Below are positions 53,628 to 62,149 of a stretch of 64,000 bases of DNA, piece by piece. The notes beneath the pieces are model-generated. The model was not told where the DNA came from, ran no database searches, and saw nothing but the letters and a program-made list of their open reading frames with translations. The DNA is from JBARDN01 sp963755705 (GTDB taxonomy: Bacteria; Desulfobacterota; Binatia; Binatales; Binataceae), in NCBI GenBank assembly GCA_963755705.1, contig CAVWKW010000004.1:1-64000 (forward strand), given 5' to 3'. The position numbers were made by a program, and so were the translations under genes. Numbering within the stretch: position 1 is the stretch's first letter; every line of letters begins with the position of its first letter.

Positions 53628-54428
53628 ATGGCCGCTGTTTCCCGAGCGCTTGACGTGAACGAAGCCAAAAGCCTGCTCGATCGCGACGGCCTGTGCGTTA
53701 TCGAGGGCGTGCTCGACGCCGGCGGAATCGAGCGGGTGCGCAAAGCACTTCACGACGGCGTCGCGCGTGACGAAGCCCAGGGCATTCCGCTGCGCGGCTT
53801 TCCGTTCGACCCCGATACGCACAATCTGCGCGTATTCGATCTGATCGGGAAAAATCCGGTGTTCGTCGAACTGGTCGAGCATCCGCTCGCGCTCGAGCTC
53901 GTGCGTCATGTAGTTGGCGCACCGTTTCTGCTCTCCAACTTCAGCGCGAATGTCACCGCGCCGGGCTCCGGGGCGATGGGCATGCATGCGGACCAGGGTT
54001 ATGTTCCCGCGCCATGGCCGCCCTATCCGATGGCGATCAACGTCGCGTGGACCCTCGACGATTTCACCGAGGCCAACGGAGCGACCCGCTTCGTCCCGCT
54101 ATCGCACAAAAAAGATCACGGACCCGATGCTTCCGCCGGCGATTCCATCCCGATCGAATGCCCCGCCGGCAGCATCTTCGTGATGGACGCGCGAGTGTGG
54201 CATCAGACGGGACCCAACCGGACCGCCGACCAAACGCGCGCAGGCCTCTTCGCATATTACATCAGGCCGTTTTTACGCCCGCAGTGGAACTGGTATTTGT
54301 CCATGAAGCCCGAGATACTCGAACGGATGAGCCCTCTGATGCGGGAGATGCTGGGCTTCGGTACCAACGTCACCAGCTCACTCGAATCGCTCTACCTTAA
54401 GAGACAATCACCCGGGTCGGCAGCCTGA
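53628..54428 (+). CDS. Phytanoyl-CoA dioxygenase-family protein
   Basis: 266 aa from ATG 53628 (a GTG one codon earlier is also possible). Fe(II)/2-oxoglutarate oxygenase of the PhyH type: iron ligands His and Asp in GMHADQGYVP, second His in VMDARVWHQTGPN, and 2-oxoglutarate Arg expected just after (NRTADQTRAG). Members hydroxylate CoA esters or small natural products. It follows the LLM gene by 55 bp and is 42 bp before the acyl-CoA dehydrogenase gene. Confidence 0.9.
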   Translation: MAAVSRALDVNEAKSLLDRDGLCVIEGVLDAGGIERVRKALHDGVARDEAQGIPLRGFPFDPDTHNLRVFDLIGKNPVFVELVEHPLALELVRHVVGAPFLLSNFSANVTAPGSGAMGMHADQGYVPAPWPPYPMAINVAWTLDDFTEANGATRFVPLSHKKDHGPDASAGDSIPIECPAGSIFVMDARVWHQTGPNRTADQTRAGLFAYYIRPFLRPQWNWYLSMKPEILERMSPLMREMLGFGTNVTSSLESLYLKRQSPGSAA

Positions 54429-54470
54429 GCGAATCAGGCGCCGAACTAAGACTCAACAGGAGGAATTTTC

Positions 54471-55769
54471 ATGAGCTGGGATTTTGAAACGGAACCGGAG
54501 TTCCAGAAGGAACTCGACTGGATCGATAAGTTCGTGCGCGAGGAAGTCGAGCCGCTCGACTACGTGCTCGGCCATCCCTATGACGTGAATGATCCCAAGC
54601 GCAACGCTCTGGTGCGTCCGCTGCAGGCCGAAGTCCGCAAGCGCAAGCTCTGGGCATGCCATCTCGGTCCCGACCTCGGCGGACCGGGCTACGGCCAAAT
54701 CAAGCTCGCGCTGATGAACGAGATTCTCGGCCGCTCGCGCTTTGCTCCGATCGTATTTGGATGCCAGGCGCCCGATTCCGGCAACGCCGAGATTCTTGCG
54801 CATTACGGCACCCCCGAGCAGAAGAAGCGTTTCCTGCAGCCTCTGCTCGACAACGAAATTGTTTCCGCATTCTCGATGACCGAGCCGCAGGGCGGCGCCG
54901 ACCCCAAGGTCTTCACTACCAAGGCCGAGCTGCGCGGCGACAACTGGGTGATCAACGGCGAGAAGTGGTTTTCGTCGAACGCGCATCTGGCTTCGTTTCT
55001 CATCGTGATGGCGGTGACCGACCCTGACGCCAAAGAATACAACCGGATGTCGATGTTCATCGTGCCGAAAGAGACTGCCGGAGTGAAAATTCTGCGAAAC
55101 ATGGGCGTCGGCACGCACGAGGCTGAGGGCAGCCACGCCTATATCCGCTACGAAGACGTAACCGTTCCCAAGGATCACATGCTCGGACCTCGCGGCGGCG
55201 CGTTCGTAGTCGCGCAGACGCGTCTGGGCGGCGGCAGGATTCATCATGCGATGCGGACGATCGGTCAGGTGCGCAAGGCTTTCGACATGATGTGCGAGCG
55301 GGTGCTTTCGCGCACCACGCAGGGCTCCCGGCTGGCCGACAAGCAGATGGTGCAGGAAAAGATCGCGGACTCCTGGATGGAGATCGAGCAGTTCCGGCTA
55401 CTGGTACTGCGCACCGCGTGGAAGATCGATCGCTACAAAGACTACCTGAAGGTGCGCAAAGATATCGCCGCGGTAAAGGCTCTGATGCCGAAGGTCTTCC
55501 ACGATGTTGCCGCCCGCGCGCTGCATCTGCACGGCTCGCTAGGCGCCACGGGCGAGATGCCCTTCGTCGAGCAGGTGATTCAGAGCTTTCACATGGGTCT
55601 CGCCGACGGACCGACCGAGGTTCACAAAATCACAGTCGCGCGTCAGGTGCTGCGCGAATACAAGGCAACTACCGGCCTGTTCCCGAGCCAGCATATTCCC
55701 AAGCTGCGCGAAGCCGCGATCAAGAAGTACGCGGACCATATTGAACACGAGGTTCGCGCCCAGTCGTAA
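54471..55769 (+). CDS. Acyl-CoA dehydrogenase
   Basis: 432 aa; start preceded by a near-perfect AGGAGG. Family blocks: LAHYGTPEQKKRFLQPLL-like segment with SMTEPQGGADP for FAD binding, GDNWVINGEKWFSSNAHLA, and the C-terminal LHGSLGATGEMPFVEQ with ADGPTEVHKITVAR. The last motif fits the ACAD10/11-like group acting on branched or hydroxylated acyl-CoA. It forms the 2,3-double bond for the hydratase encoded next. Confidence 0.93.
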   Translation: MSWDFETEPEFQKELDWIDKFVREEVEPLDYVLGHPYDVNDPKRNALVRPLQAEVRKRKLWACHLGPDLGGPGYGQIKLALMNEILGRSRFAPIVFGCQAPDSGNAEILAHYGTPEQKKRFLQPLLDNEIVSAFSMTEPQGGADPKVFTTKAELRGDNWVINGEKWFSSNAHLASFLIVMAVTDPDAKEYNRMSMFIVPKETAGVKILRNMGVGTHEAEGSHAYIRYEDVTVPKDHMLGPRGGAFVVAQTRLGGGRIHHAMRTIGQVRKAFDMMCERVLSRTTQGSRLADKQMVQEKIADSWMEIEQFRLLVLRTAWKIDRYKDYLKVRKDIAAVKALMPKVFHDVAARALHLHGSLGATGEMPFVEQVIQSFHMGLADGPTEVHKITVARQVLREYKATTGLFPSQHIPKLREAAIKKYADHIEHEVRAQS

Positions 55770-55800
55770 CCGCGGGCGCACGATAGATCAGTACGGGGAG

Positions 55801-56706
55801 ATGCCAGTGGCTTACGAACAGATTCTCTACGACGTCAAGGACAATATCCTGACGATCACACTTAACCGGCCCGAAAAATTGAACGCGTTTACCGGCGTTA
55901 TGATGACCGAGATGATCGACGCGTTCGATCGTGCCGACAAAGATGACGAGGTCCGCGCGATTATCGTGACCGGCGCCGGCCGCGCATTCTGCGCCGGCGC
56001 CGATCTCTCGGCCGGGCCCGATACTTTCAACTCTTCGCGCTCTGATCGCCCCGACCGCAAGAGTGCGATCGGCGCAGACGGCTCGATCGATTGGACCAAC
56101 GAAGCGACCCGCGACGGCGGCGGACGCCTGACGCTGCGAATCTTCGAATGCCTGAAACCCGTCATCGCAGCCGTCAACGGACCTGCTGTGGGCGTCGGAG
56201 TCACGATGCAACTGGCGATGGACGTGCGGCTCGCCTCGGAAAATGCGCGCTTTGGGTTCGTTTTCTCGCGCCGCGGCATCGTCCCCGAGGCGTGCTCGAG
56301 CTGGTTCCTGCCGCGAATCGTGGGAATTTCGCAGGCGCTCGAATGGGCGTTTTCCGGCCGGGTCTTTTCCGCCAAGGAGGCGCTCGAAGGGCGCCTGGTC
56401 AGCAAAATCTATCCGGCCAATGAACTTCTTTCTGCCGCCCGTTCTCTATCCCGGGAAATCGCCGATAATACCTCGCAGGTATCGGTTGCCCTGATTCGCC
56501 AGATGATGTGGAAGATGCTGGGCGCAGACCATCCGATGGAAGCGCACAAGGTCGATAGCAAGGGAATTTTCGTGCGAGGATCGTCCGCCGATGTTAAAGA
56601 GGGTGTGCTGTCGTTCCTCGAGAAGCGCCCGGCTAAATTTCCCGACAAGATCTCGAAGGATATGCCGTCATATTTTCCCTGGGCTCCGCCGCGAAAATAT
56701 AGCTAG
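55801..56706 (+). CDS. Enoyl-CoA hydratase/isomerase-family protein
   Basis: 301 aa from ATG 55801; a GTG two codons on (55807) is better spaced from GGGGAG and may be used instead. Crotonase fold: LTITLNRPEKLNAF, the oxyanion loop IIVTGAGRAFCAGADLS, NGPAVGVGVTMQLAMDVRLA, and a kept catalytic Glu in RRGIVPEACSSWFLPRIVG. It hydrates or isomerises the enoyl-CoA. Last gene of the LLM-PhyH-ACAD-ECH unit; a strong hairpin follows. Confidence 0.93.
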   Translation: MPVAYEQILYDVKDNILTITLNRPEKLNAFTGVMMTEMIDAFDRADKDDEVRAIIVTGAGRAFCAGADLSAGPDTFNSSRSDRPDRKSAIGADGSIDWTNEATRDGGGRLTLRIFECLKPVIAAVNGPAVGVGVTMQLAMDVRLASENARFGFVFSRRGIVPEACSSWFLPRIVGISQALEWAFSGRVFSAKEALEGRLVSKIYPANELLSAARSLSREIADNTSQVSVALIRQMMWKMLGADHPMEAHKVDSKGIFVRGSSADVKEGVLSFLEKRPAKFPDKISKDMPSYFPWAPPRKYS

Positions 56707-56710
56707 GCTC

Positions 56711-56747
56711 AAGCGCGCGCCGACGCAACGCCCGGCGGCGCGCGCTT
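56711..56747. terminator. Perfect 12-bp G+C-rich hairpin between convergent genes
   Basis: Arms 56711-56722 and 56736-56747 (AAGCGCGCGCCG and exact complement), loop 13 nt, 4 bp after the hydratase stop and just past the end of the opposite gene at 56754. No long T run, so it is a probable rather than certain bidirectional terminator. Confidence 0.65.
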
Positions 56748-56753
56748 AATCCC

Positions 56754-57158
56754 TTACGCCTGTGCTGCGATCTGGGTGCGCCCCGTCGTTGGTCCGGTCC
56801 ACGCCGTCGCGGCCCTATGAGCGGAGCGGATGCGTCCATGCTGTCGCCGCAGGCCGACGCGGAGAGAACCGGGCTCTATATCCAGATTTTCGCACACACT
56901 GACGAAGCTGAATGGACCGCGATCTTTCATCGAAAAGATCCAGTCATGAGCCTCGACATACTGAATTCGCTTAATCGCCGTCCGATCGTTGCAGTTATCC
57001 AGGTAACACCGCACTGCATCTTCGAGAATCGCGAACAGAAGATTGCGCTCTCCTTCAAACCGATGGTCCCGGCGGGCGCTGTGAAACTGCTCGGGCAGTA
57101 TCGAAGCTCCTGAGAACACGCTGGGGGAATCGTCTGCTGGATTTAGTGCTGCCTTCAT
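56754..57158 (-). CDS. Conserved hypothetical protein, small soluble
   Basis: 134 aa. The central block ERNLLFAILEDAVRCYLDNC followed by VEAHDWIFSMKDRGPFSFVS and VCENLDIEPGSLRVGLRRQH has the look of a small family seen next to varied genes in Desulfobacterota-like genomes; its role is unknown. A frame on the opposite strand (56817-57113) lacks any such pattern and is rejected. The LRxGLRRQ end could be a short helix-turn-helix, but this is uncertain. Confidence 0.65.
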   Translation of the reverse strand: MKAALNPADDSPSVFSGASILPEQFHSARRDHRFEGERNLLFAILEDAVRCYLDNCNDRTAIKRIQYVEAHDWIFSMKDRGPFSFVSVCENLDIEPGSLRVGLRRQHGRIRSAHRAATAWTGPTTGRTQIAAQA

Positions 57159-57414
57159 TTCTCTTGTACTCCGGTGTCTGATGGCGTTGGGTTCGGGTTA
57201 CAACGCAAAGATGATACCAACCCAAAGTCCTTTGTTTTTAAGGCACGACGGCAGCTCAAAGAGAGAATTTTCTTCACGGTCATCAATTGAGTTTGAAAAT
57301 ACAGAAATTCTTACCGGGCGAGTTTCAGTATCCCTCCGCTTCCACGCAGAGCATACGGCACCGCCGGTGTAACGGTTCTTTAGGGTACAGTTATGTAGGG
57401 AACAGATGGGAAGC

Positions 57415-58233
57415 TTAAGATGGTCCGAAGAAGGCTATGGTTCGCACTTCAATACTTTCGCGGGGTGCGGCGTTAGCCGGGCTTCCAGGATCGTCGAAAG
57501 CCGAATGCGCGGTGAAGCGCGCGACGTCGGTCTTCGAGTCGAAACACTTGAGCAGCATCACTTCGTCCCGATTCATCCGCGGAAAGTAGTACCATCGATG
57601 CTCCGGGCTGTAGGCGACTGAATAGACCTCGCCCTTGCGATCGCGGTAAATCAGGTCGTGAATCACGAGGTCCGCGGCCGGGATGCTCCGCGCGTCGCAT
57701 ACCGCAAGCGGCGTCTCCTCGACCGGACCACGAATCGGGCGCCATACGTTGATCACCGCGAAACGATTCTTCAGCAGTTCATCCGCCTCCGCCGGGATCA
57801 GATCGCGAACTCTCTGCGGTCCTGATTTGACGGTGTAGTCGTTGTGCGCGACTTTGACCGGCTCCTGGATTCCTTTCTCACCCTGCTTCGCGCGCGGACG
57901 GCATCGCAGGTTGTAATCGAACACCAGCACCCGAGCCGCTCCGGTCGCTTCGCGGACCATCCGCTCGACCTCCGGAAAATAGATCTGGCGAACGTCGCGG
58001 TCGGAGTAGAAATCCGGCACCGCCGAGTCCTGATGAATCAGCACGAAGCCCTGGCGATCAAGCGACAGCTCGTGCGCAATCGGCCGCCCGTCGTGTATGG
58101 CGACCGGAAACTTCGCGTACCTGCCGGTTCTTGAGGGAACACCCGGCGGCGGCGCGTAGGTATAAGTCGTCGGCCGCTGCCCGCGATCTTCCAGGTAGTT
58201 CAACTGCGCGTCAACGTGTTCATCGTGTTCCAT
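57415..58233 (-). CDS. CmcJ/NvfI-like Fe(II)/2-oxoglutarate oxygenase family protein
   Basis: 272 aa. QLNYLEDRGQRPTTYTYAPP, the iron-binding AHNDYTVKSGP, FAVINVWRPIRGPVEETPLA, and the C-terminal FPRMNRDEVMLLKCFDSKTD with FTAHSAFDDP are the hallmark blocks of the CmcJ/NvfI/AsaB group. Relatives hydroxylate or methoxylate natural products such as cephamycin. Its neighbour is an MFS importer on the same strand (43 bp), so import and modification of one compound is possible. Confidence 0.9.
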   Translation of the reverse strand: MEHDEHVDAQLNYLEDRGQRPTTYTYAPPPGVPSRTGRYAKFPVAIHDGRPIAHELSLDRQGFVLIHQDSAVPDFYSDRDVRQIYFPEVERMVREATGAARVLVFDYNLRCRPRAKQGEKGIQEPVKVAHNDYTVKSGPQRVRDLIPAEADELLKNRFAVINVWRPIRGPVEETPLAVCDARSIPAADLVIHDLIYRDRKGEVYSVAYSPEHRWYYFPRMNRDEVMLLKCFDSKTDVARFTAHSAFDDPGSPANAAPRESIEVRTIAFFGPS

Positions 58234-58276
58234 GCTGCACCGCTATCTCAGACCATACCGCGCTCTGCGACCTGGC

Positions 58277-59716
58277 TCAAAGCGGCCGCGCGCGGCCCGA
58301 CGGCAGCGTCAATGCGAGCGCGCCCGAGATTCCCACCGACAGCGCCAACACCGCGAGCCCGCCGCTGAAGCTGTGGGTTGAACCTTTCATCAGGCCGACC
58401 ACGTAGGGGCCGAAAAAGCCGCCCAGGTTTCCGACCGAGTTGATTAGCGCGATTGCGCCGGCCGCCGCGGTGCCGCCCAGAAACTCTGGCGGTATTGCCC
58501 AGAAGGGACCGCACGCACTGAAGATTCCGGCGGCGCCAAGCGCGATCGCCGCGAGTTCGAAGGCCGGCCCGCGCACGATCGCGGAAACGATAAATCCACC
58601 CGCACCAACAAACGCGCAGGCCGCCAGCACGCGGCGCCGATCTCCGCCGCTGCGCGAAACCCCGTCCGAGATCGCGCCGACCCGCACCATCGCAAGCACC
58701 GCTACGATAAACGGGATCGCCGTTATCAGCCCGATCACAAAATCGCTGCTGGCGCGAAACCCCTGCACGATCTGCGGCAGCCAGAAACTCACACCGTAAA
58801 GCCCGAACACAATTCCAAAATAGATCAGTGTCAGCAGCCATACCCGCGCGTCCTTCAATCCGTCGGCGAGACGATACGCGTGCCCCGTCACGACGCTCTG
58901 CTCGCGCGCGTTCATTTCCAGCAGCGCGTTTCTTTCTTCATCAGAAAGCCAGCGCGCGTCTTCGGGTCCGTCGGGCAGCCGCAATGCGACCGCGATTCCA
59001 AGCGCGATTGCCGGCGCCCCTTCGAGCACGAACAGCCATTGCCATCCTGCGATACCGAGCGTGTCGTGCATCATCAGCAGCGCTTCGGAAATTGGTCCGG
59101 CCACGATTCCCGCCACCGCCGCGGCGGTCATGAACAACGCCACCGCACGCGCCCGCTGCCCCGCGGGGAACCATCGCGTGAGGTATAGAATCACTCCCGG
59201 AAAGAATCCCGCCTCCGCCGCGCCCAGCGTGAAGCGCAAGGCGCAGAAACTCGCCGGACCGCGCACCGCCGTCATCGCGATCGCGACTGCTCCCCAGGTG
59301 AGCATAATCCGCGCGATCCATCGGCGCGCGCCGACTCGCTCGAGAATCAGGTTGCTGGGAATTTCAAAGATAAAATAGCCGGCGAAGAACAACCCTGCGC
59401 CGAACCCGAAGACCGCATCGCTGAGCCCGAGCGCGCGGTTCATCTGCAACGCCGCGAACCCGACGTTGATTCGATCCAGGTAGGCAATGATGTAGAGCAC
59501 GAACAGAAACGGCAGCAGTCGGCGCCTGACCTTCGCGAGCGCGGCCGCCTCGAGCGCGGCCGCGGCTTCCGTGATCGGGATTGGGTATGAAATTTCGTCG
59601 CCGGAGCTTCTCACCCGCCTTCTCCTATCAGGAGAGCTTTGCATAACCAATCGGAGGATTGTGCCCGTGCGTGACGGCGGGATTCCTCGCGACATCTGCC
59701 GCGCAACCTGACGCAT
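58277..59716 (-). CDS. MFS transporter, anion:cation symporter type
   Basis: 479 aa with 12 membrane helices starting at about residue 65 (LLPFLFVLYIIAYLDRINVG), the opening words of the ACS family (phthalate, hexuronate and 4-hydroxyphenylacetate permeases). The loop GPISEALLMMHDTLGIAGWQ with WLFVLEGAPAIALGI between helices 5 and 6 is typical. It should import an organic acid with H+. The first 60 residues are soluble and the exact start is uncertain (59716, 59695 or 59644). Upstream of and co-directional with the CmcJ-like gene. Confidence 0.88.
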   Translation of the reverse strand: MRQVARQMSRGIPPSRTGTILRLVMQSSPDRRRRVRSSGDEISYPIPITEAAAALEAAALAKVRRRLLPFLFVLYIIAYLDRINVGFAALQMNRALGLSDAVFGFGAGLFFAGYFIFEIPSNLILERVGARRWIARIMLTWGAVAIAMTAVRGPASFCALRFTLGAAEAGFFPGVILYLTRWFPAGQRARAVALFMTAAAVAGIVAGPISEALLMMHDTLGIAGWQWLFVLEGAPAIALGIAVALRLPDGPEDARWLSDEERNALLEMNAREQSVVTGHAYRLADGLKDARVWLLTLIYFGIVFGLYGVSFWLPQIVQGFRASSDFVIGLITAIPFIVAVLAMVRVGAISDGVSRSGGDRRRVLAACAFVGAGGFIVSAIVRGPAFELAAIALGAAGIFSACGPFWAIPPEFLGGTAAAGAIALINSVGNLGGFFGPYVVGLMKGSTHSFSGGLAVLALSVGISGALALTLPSGRARPL

Positions 59717-59865
59717 ACGAAGGGGGACGCACTGCCGGTTCGCGCTCGGAGTGACACGAAACCGCCGCCAATCACGTCAGGAGGTTTTCGTTTATCGCGC
59801 GCAGTCGGATAGTCTCAAGGCGCGGACGCGATACGTTCGCGAAAGAACCCAAGGGAGAACAGGAC

Positions 59866-60561
59866 GTGGCTTCAGATCAGGTGGTGTTCCTGCTCGACGT
59901 CAACAACACGCTGCTCGATAACGATAGAATAGTCGCGGACCTGATGCGCCATCTGGAAAAGGATGTCGGCGCGGAGCAGCAGAAGCGCTACTGGACGTAT
60001 TTCGAGCAGTTGCGCACGGAGCTCGGGTACGCCGATTATCTGGGTGCCCTGCAGCTCTACCGGATCCACTATCCGCGCGATTTCCGGATTTTCTCGGCCT
60101 CGCTGTTCCTGATCGACTACCCGTTCGCCAACCGGCTGTTTCCGAACTCGCTCGACGTGATCGAGCATGTGAAACAACTCGGACACACCGTAGTTCTGTC
60201 CGACGGGGACGTAGTGTTTCAGCCGCACAAGATCCAGCGTTCGGGACTCCACGACGCGGTCGACGGCGAGGTGCTGATCTACATTCACAAAGAGCAGGAA
60301 CTCGACGATATCACAGCGCGCCTGCCGGCCGCGCACTACGTGATGGTCGATGACAAGGTCCGGATTCTGGCGGCGCTGAAAAAGGCGTGGGGGCCGAAGG
60401 TGACCACAGTATTCCCGCGCCAGGGCCACTACGCGGCCGATGCGGCGGAAGTCGCGAAATATCCCGCGCCTGATATCTCGATCTCGCGAATCGGCGACCT
60501 GCTCGAATACGATCTGGATACGATCAAAAAAGCGGCGGCCGCTGGTTCAGCGCAAAGCTGA
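59866..60561 (+). CDS. HAD-family hydrolase-like protein with DxN catalytic motif
   Basis: 231 aa, GTG start. HAD fold: motif I is VFLLDVNNTLLDND, motif II in VVLSDGDVVFQPHK, motif III Lys in QPHK or later, and acidic motif IV in VMVDDKVRILAAL. In motif I the second Asp (general acid/base) is Asn, while the nucleophile Asp is kept. It may therefore be a slow phosphatase, a phosphotransferase or a binding protein. No pathway is suggested by the neighbours. Confidence 0.82.
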   Translation: MASDQVVFLLDVNNTLLDNDRIVADLMRHLEKDVGAEQQKRYWTYFEQLRTELGYADYLGALQLYRIHYPRDFRIFSASLFLIDYPFANRLFPNSLDVIEHVKQLGHTVVLSDGDVVFQPHKIQRSGLHDAVDGEVLIYIHKEQELDDITARLPAAHYVMVDDKVRILAALKKAWGPKVTTVFPRQGHYAADAAEVAKYPAPDISISRIGDLLEYDLDTIKKAAAAGSAQS

Positions 60562-60966
60562 GTCCTGTTGGCGGCTGACCGCGTCGGCGTGGCCCAGCGC
60601 TTGCGGCAAAATCAGCCGTACGCGTTTGGCTTCGACCTCGAGCGCCGACAGCAGATCTTCCATCGCTTCCGGCGCCGCGCGGCGATCTCCGATCGATTCA
60701 AGGTCGCCGCAGATTCCCGCAAGCCGGCTCGCGCCGATGAGCGCCGAAGATCCTTTCATCCGATGCGCGGCGCGCGCGAGCTCGCTGAAATCCGGCACCT
60801 GGGCGAACGTGCGCAGCGCGACAATTCGCGCGGGCAATTCCTTGAAGAACATTCCCAGCAGAACCGGGACCACGTCGTCGGCCGGATCAGCGCTGATGTC
60901 CTTCAAGTCTTCGATTACTTCGTGATCGAGGCCGTCGTCGCTATTTTGCAGAAAGTCACTTCGCAT
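60547..60966 (-). CDS. Hpt-domain phosphotransfer protein
   Basis: 139 aa from ATG 60966 (the frame extends to 61074 without a better site). A four-helix Hpt domain: FKELPARIVALRTFAQ, the phospho-His in LARAAHRMKGSSALIG and a following helix (LAGICGDLESIGDRRAA). It passes phosphate between receivers. It overlaps the end of the HAD gene tail to tail by 15 bp and diverges from a double-receiver gene, a likely partner. Confidence 0.85.
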   Translation of the reverse strand: MRSDFLQNSDDGLDHEVIEDLKDISADPADDVVPVLLGMFFKELPARIVALRTFAQVPDFSELARAAHRMKGSSALIGASRLAGICGDLESIGDRRAAPEAMEDLLSALEVEAKRVRLILPQALGHADAVSRQQDSALR

Positions 60967-61268
60967 AACATCGCGATAGGCAGCACATTCCGTGCCCAAT
61001 TGGGAGCGCTGCGGCTTGGCCACACGCCTGAAACGTCCGGCGTCTGCATTACGATCGGCGCTCGGTCCGATCACGCAAGCTATCGGCGACGAGCAACGAC
61101 AAGATTGTGACGCGGGTGTTCCCGGTTGGGTTTGACGCGATCCCGGTCTTTACTTGGCGGCGGCGACCTCTGATTTTTTTCTTATTGCATCCTGTCCGCG
61201 GCACGGCTGTTGCGTTCAAAAGCGGCGCCGACTTTTCTCTTTCTGATTGGGCGCTAAGCGAGGCATAG

Positions 61269-62078
61269 GTGAACAAGAATCTCGAAGCCGTGCTTGGTGG
61301 CAAACGGTTCGCGCTTATCGGCTTCGATGCGGAGGAGAGTGGCACAATTGTGTCAGTTTTGGCCGCAATTCACGCATTCGGACAGTCGGTTACCGGAGGC
61401 ACCTCTATTCCGGGACTCAATCCGTTTGCGCGTTTCGACGGCTGCATCATCGACGCCAGTATGGGCGCGAACAACCCCATCGCGCCGGACGAAACGATCG
61501 CCCGAATCCATAAACCCACTCTGCTTATCGGCAGCGGCGCGCAGATGATGAAGCATGCGCTGGCGGTCGCGGACAACCGCCATGACTTCCTGGTGCGGCC
61601 GTACGAGACCGAGGAGTTGCTGCTGCGCGCGTTCCGGATCGTACGCAATGCTGGCACCGAAAGCGATTTGGTCCGTCCAGCGCAACGTTCGGCCGGCCGA
61701 AGAGTGCTGGTGGCCGACGATGATCAAGCGGCGGCGATTTTGATCTCGACGGTGTTGCGCCACGCCGGTTTTACCTGCCAGTTCGCGCGCGACGGACAGA
61801 GCGCGTTGAGGATTGCGCGTGAAACGGTTCCTGACCTGCTGCTGCTTGACGTGGGGCTGCCCGAGATGGACGGGTTCGCGGTGCTGAGCGCGGTGCGCAA
61901 CGATCCGGCGATCTGCAAGCTGCCGATAATCGTGGTGACCGGACGCAACGATGAAGACGACATCGTCAAGGGATTCGCGCTCGGTGCCGACGATTACATC
62001 ACCAAGCCTTTTATCTCGGGTGAGATGACCTCGCGGGTAAATCGCGCGATACGCCGCGAACACCCGGCAAACGATTGA
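61269..62078 (+). CDS. Double-receiver protein: degenerate REC plus canonical REC
   Basis: 269 aa, GTG start. The second domain (about 145-265) is a normal receiver: VLVADDDQAAA, LLLDVGLPEMDG, VVTGRNDED, ADDYITKPF. The first (about 10-128) keeps the fold and an Asp in CIIDASMG but lacks the acidic pair and the Thr, and has Arg for Lys in FLVRPYE, so it is likely a pseudo-receiver. No output domain is present. The divergent Hpt gene suggests a phosphorelay pair without a local kinase. Confidence 0.88.
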   Translation: MNKNLEAVLGGKRFALIGFDAEESGTIVSVLAAIHAFGQSVTGGTSIPGLNPFARFDGCIIDASMGANNPIAPDETIARIHKPTLLIGSGAQMMKHALAVADNRHDFLVRPYETEELLLRAFRIVRNAGTESDLVRPAQRSAGRRVLVADDDQAAAILISTVLRHAGFTCQFARDGQSALRIARETVPDLLLLDVGLPEMDGFAVLSAVRNDPAICKLPIIVVTGRNDEDDIVKGFALGADDYITKPFISGEMTSRVNRAIRREHPAND

Positions 62079-62149
62079 TGGAATCCGCGGGAATCTTCTG
62101 ACTGGCGCGACAGTTGTCATCGCACGACGCGGTGTCTTAGTGTTGGCGC

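Noticed and set aside
56817..57113. 98-aa open frame on the plus strand
   Set aside because: It lies opposite a frame with clear conserved-looking blocks (56754-57158 minus) and shows no family pattern itself.
57391..57404. Inverse copy of a 14-base part of the palindrome at 26166-26185
   Set aside because: Several 14-base matches are expected by chance in 64 kb on two strands, and this copy is not palindromic at its ends.
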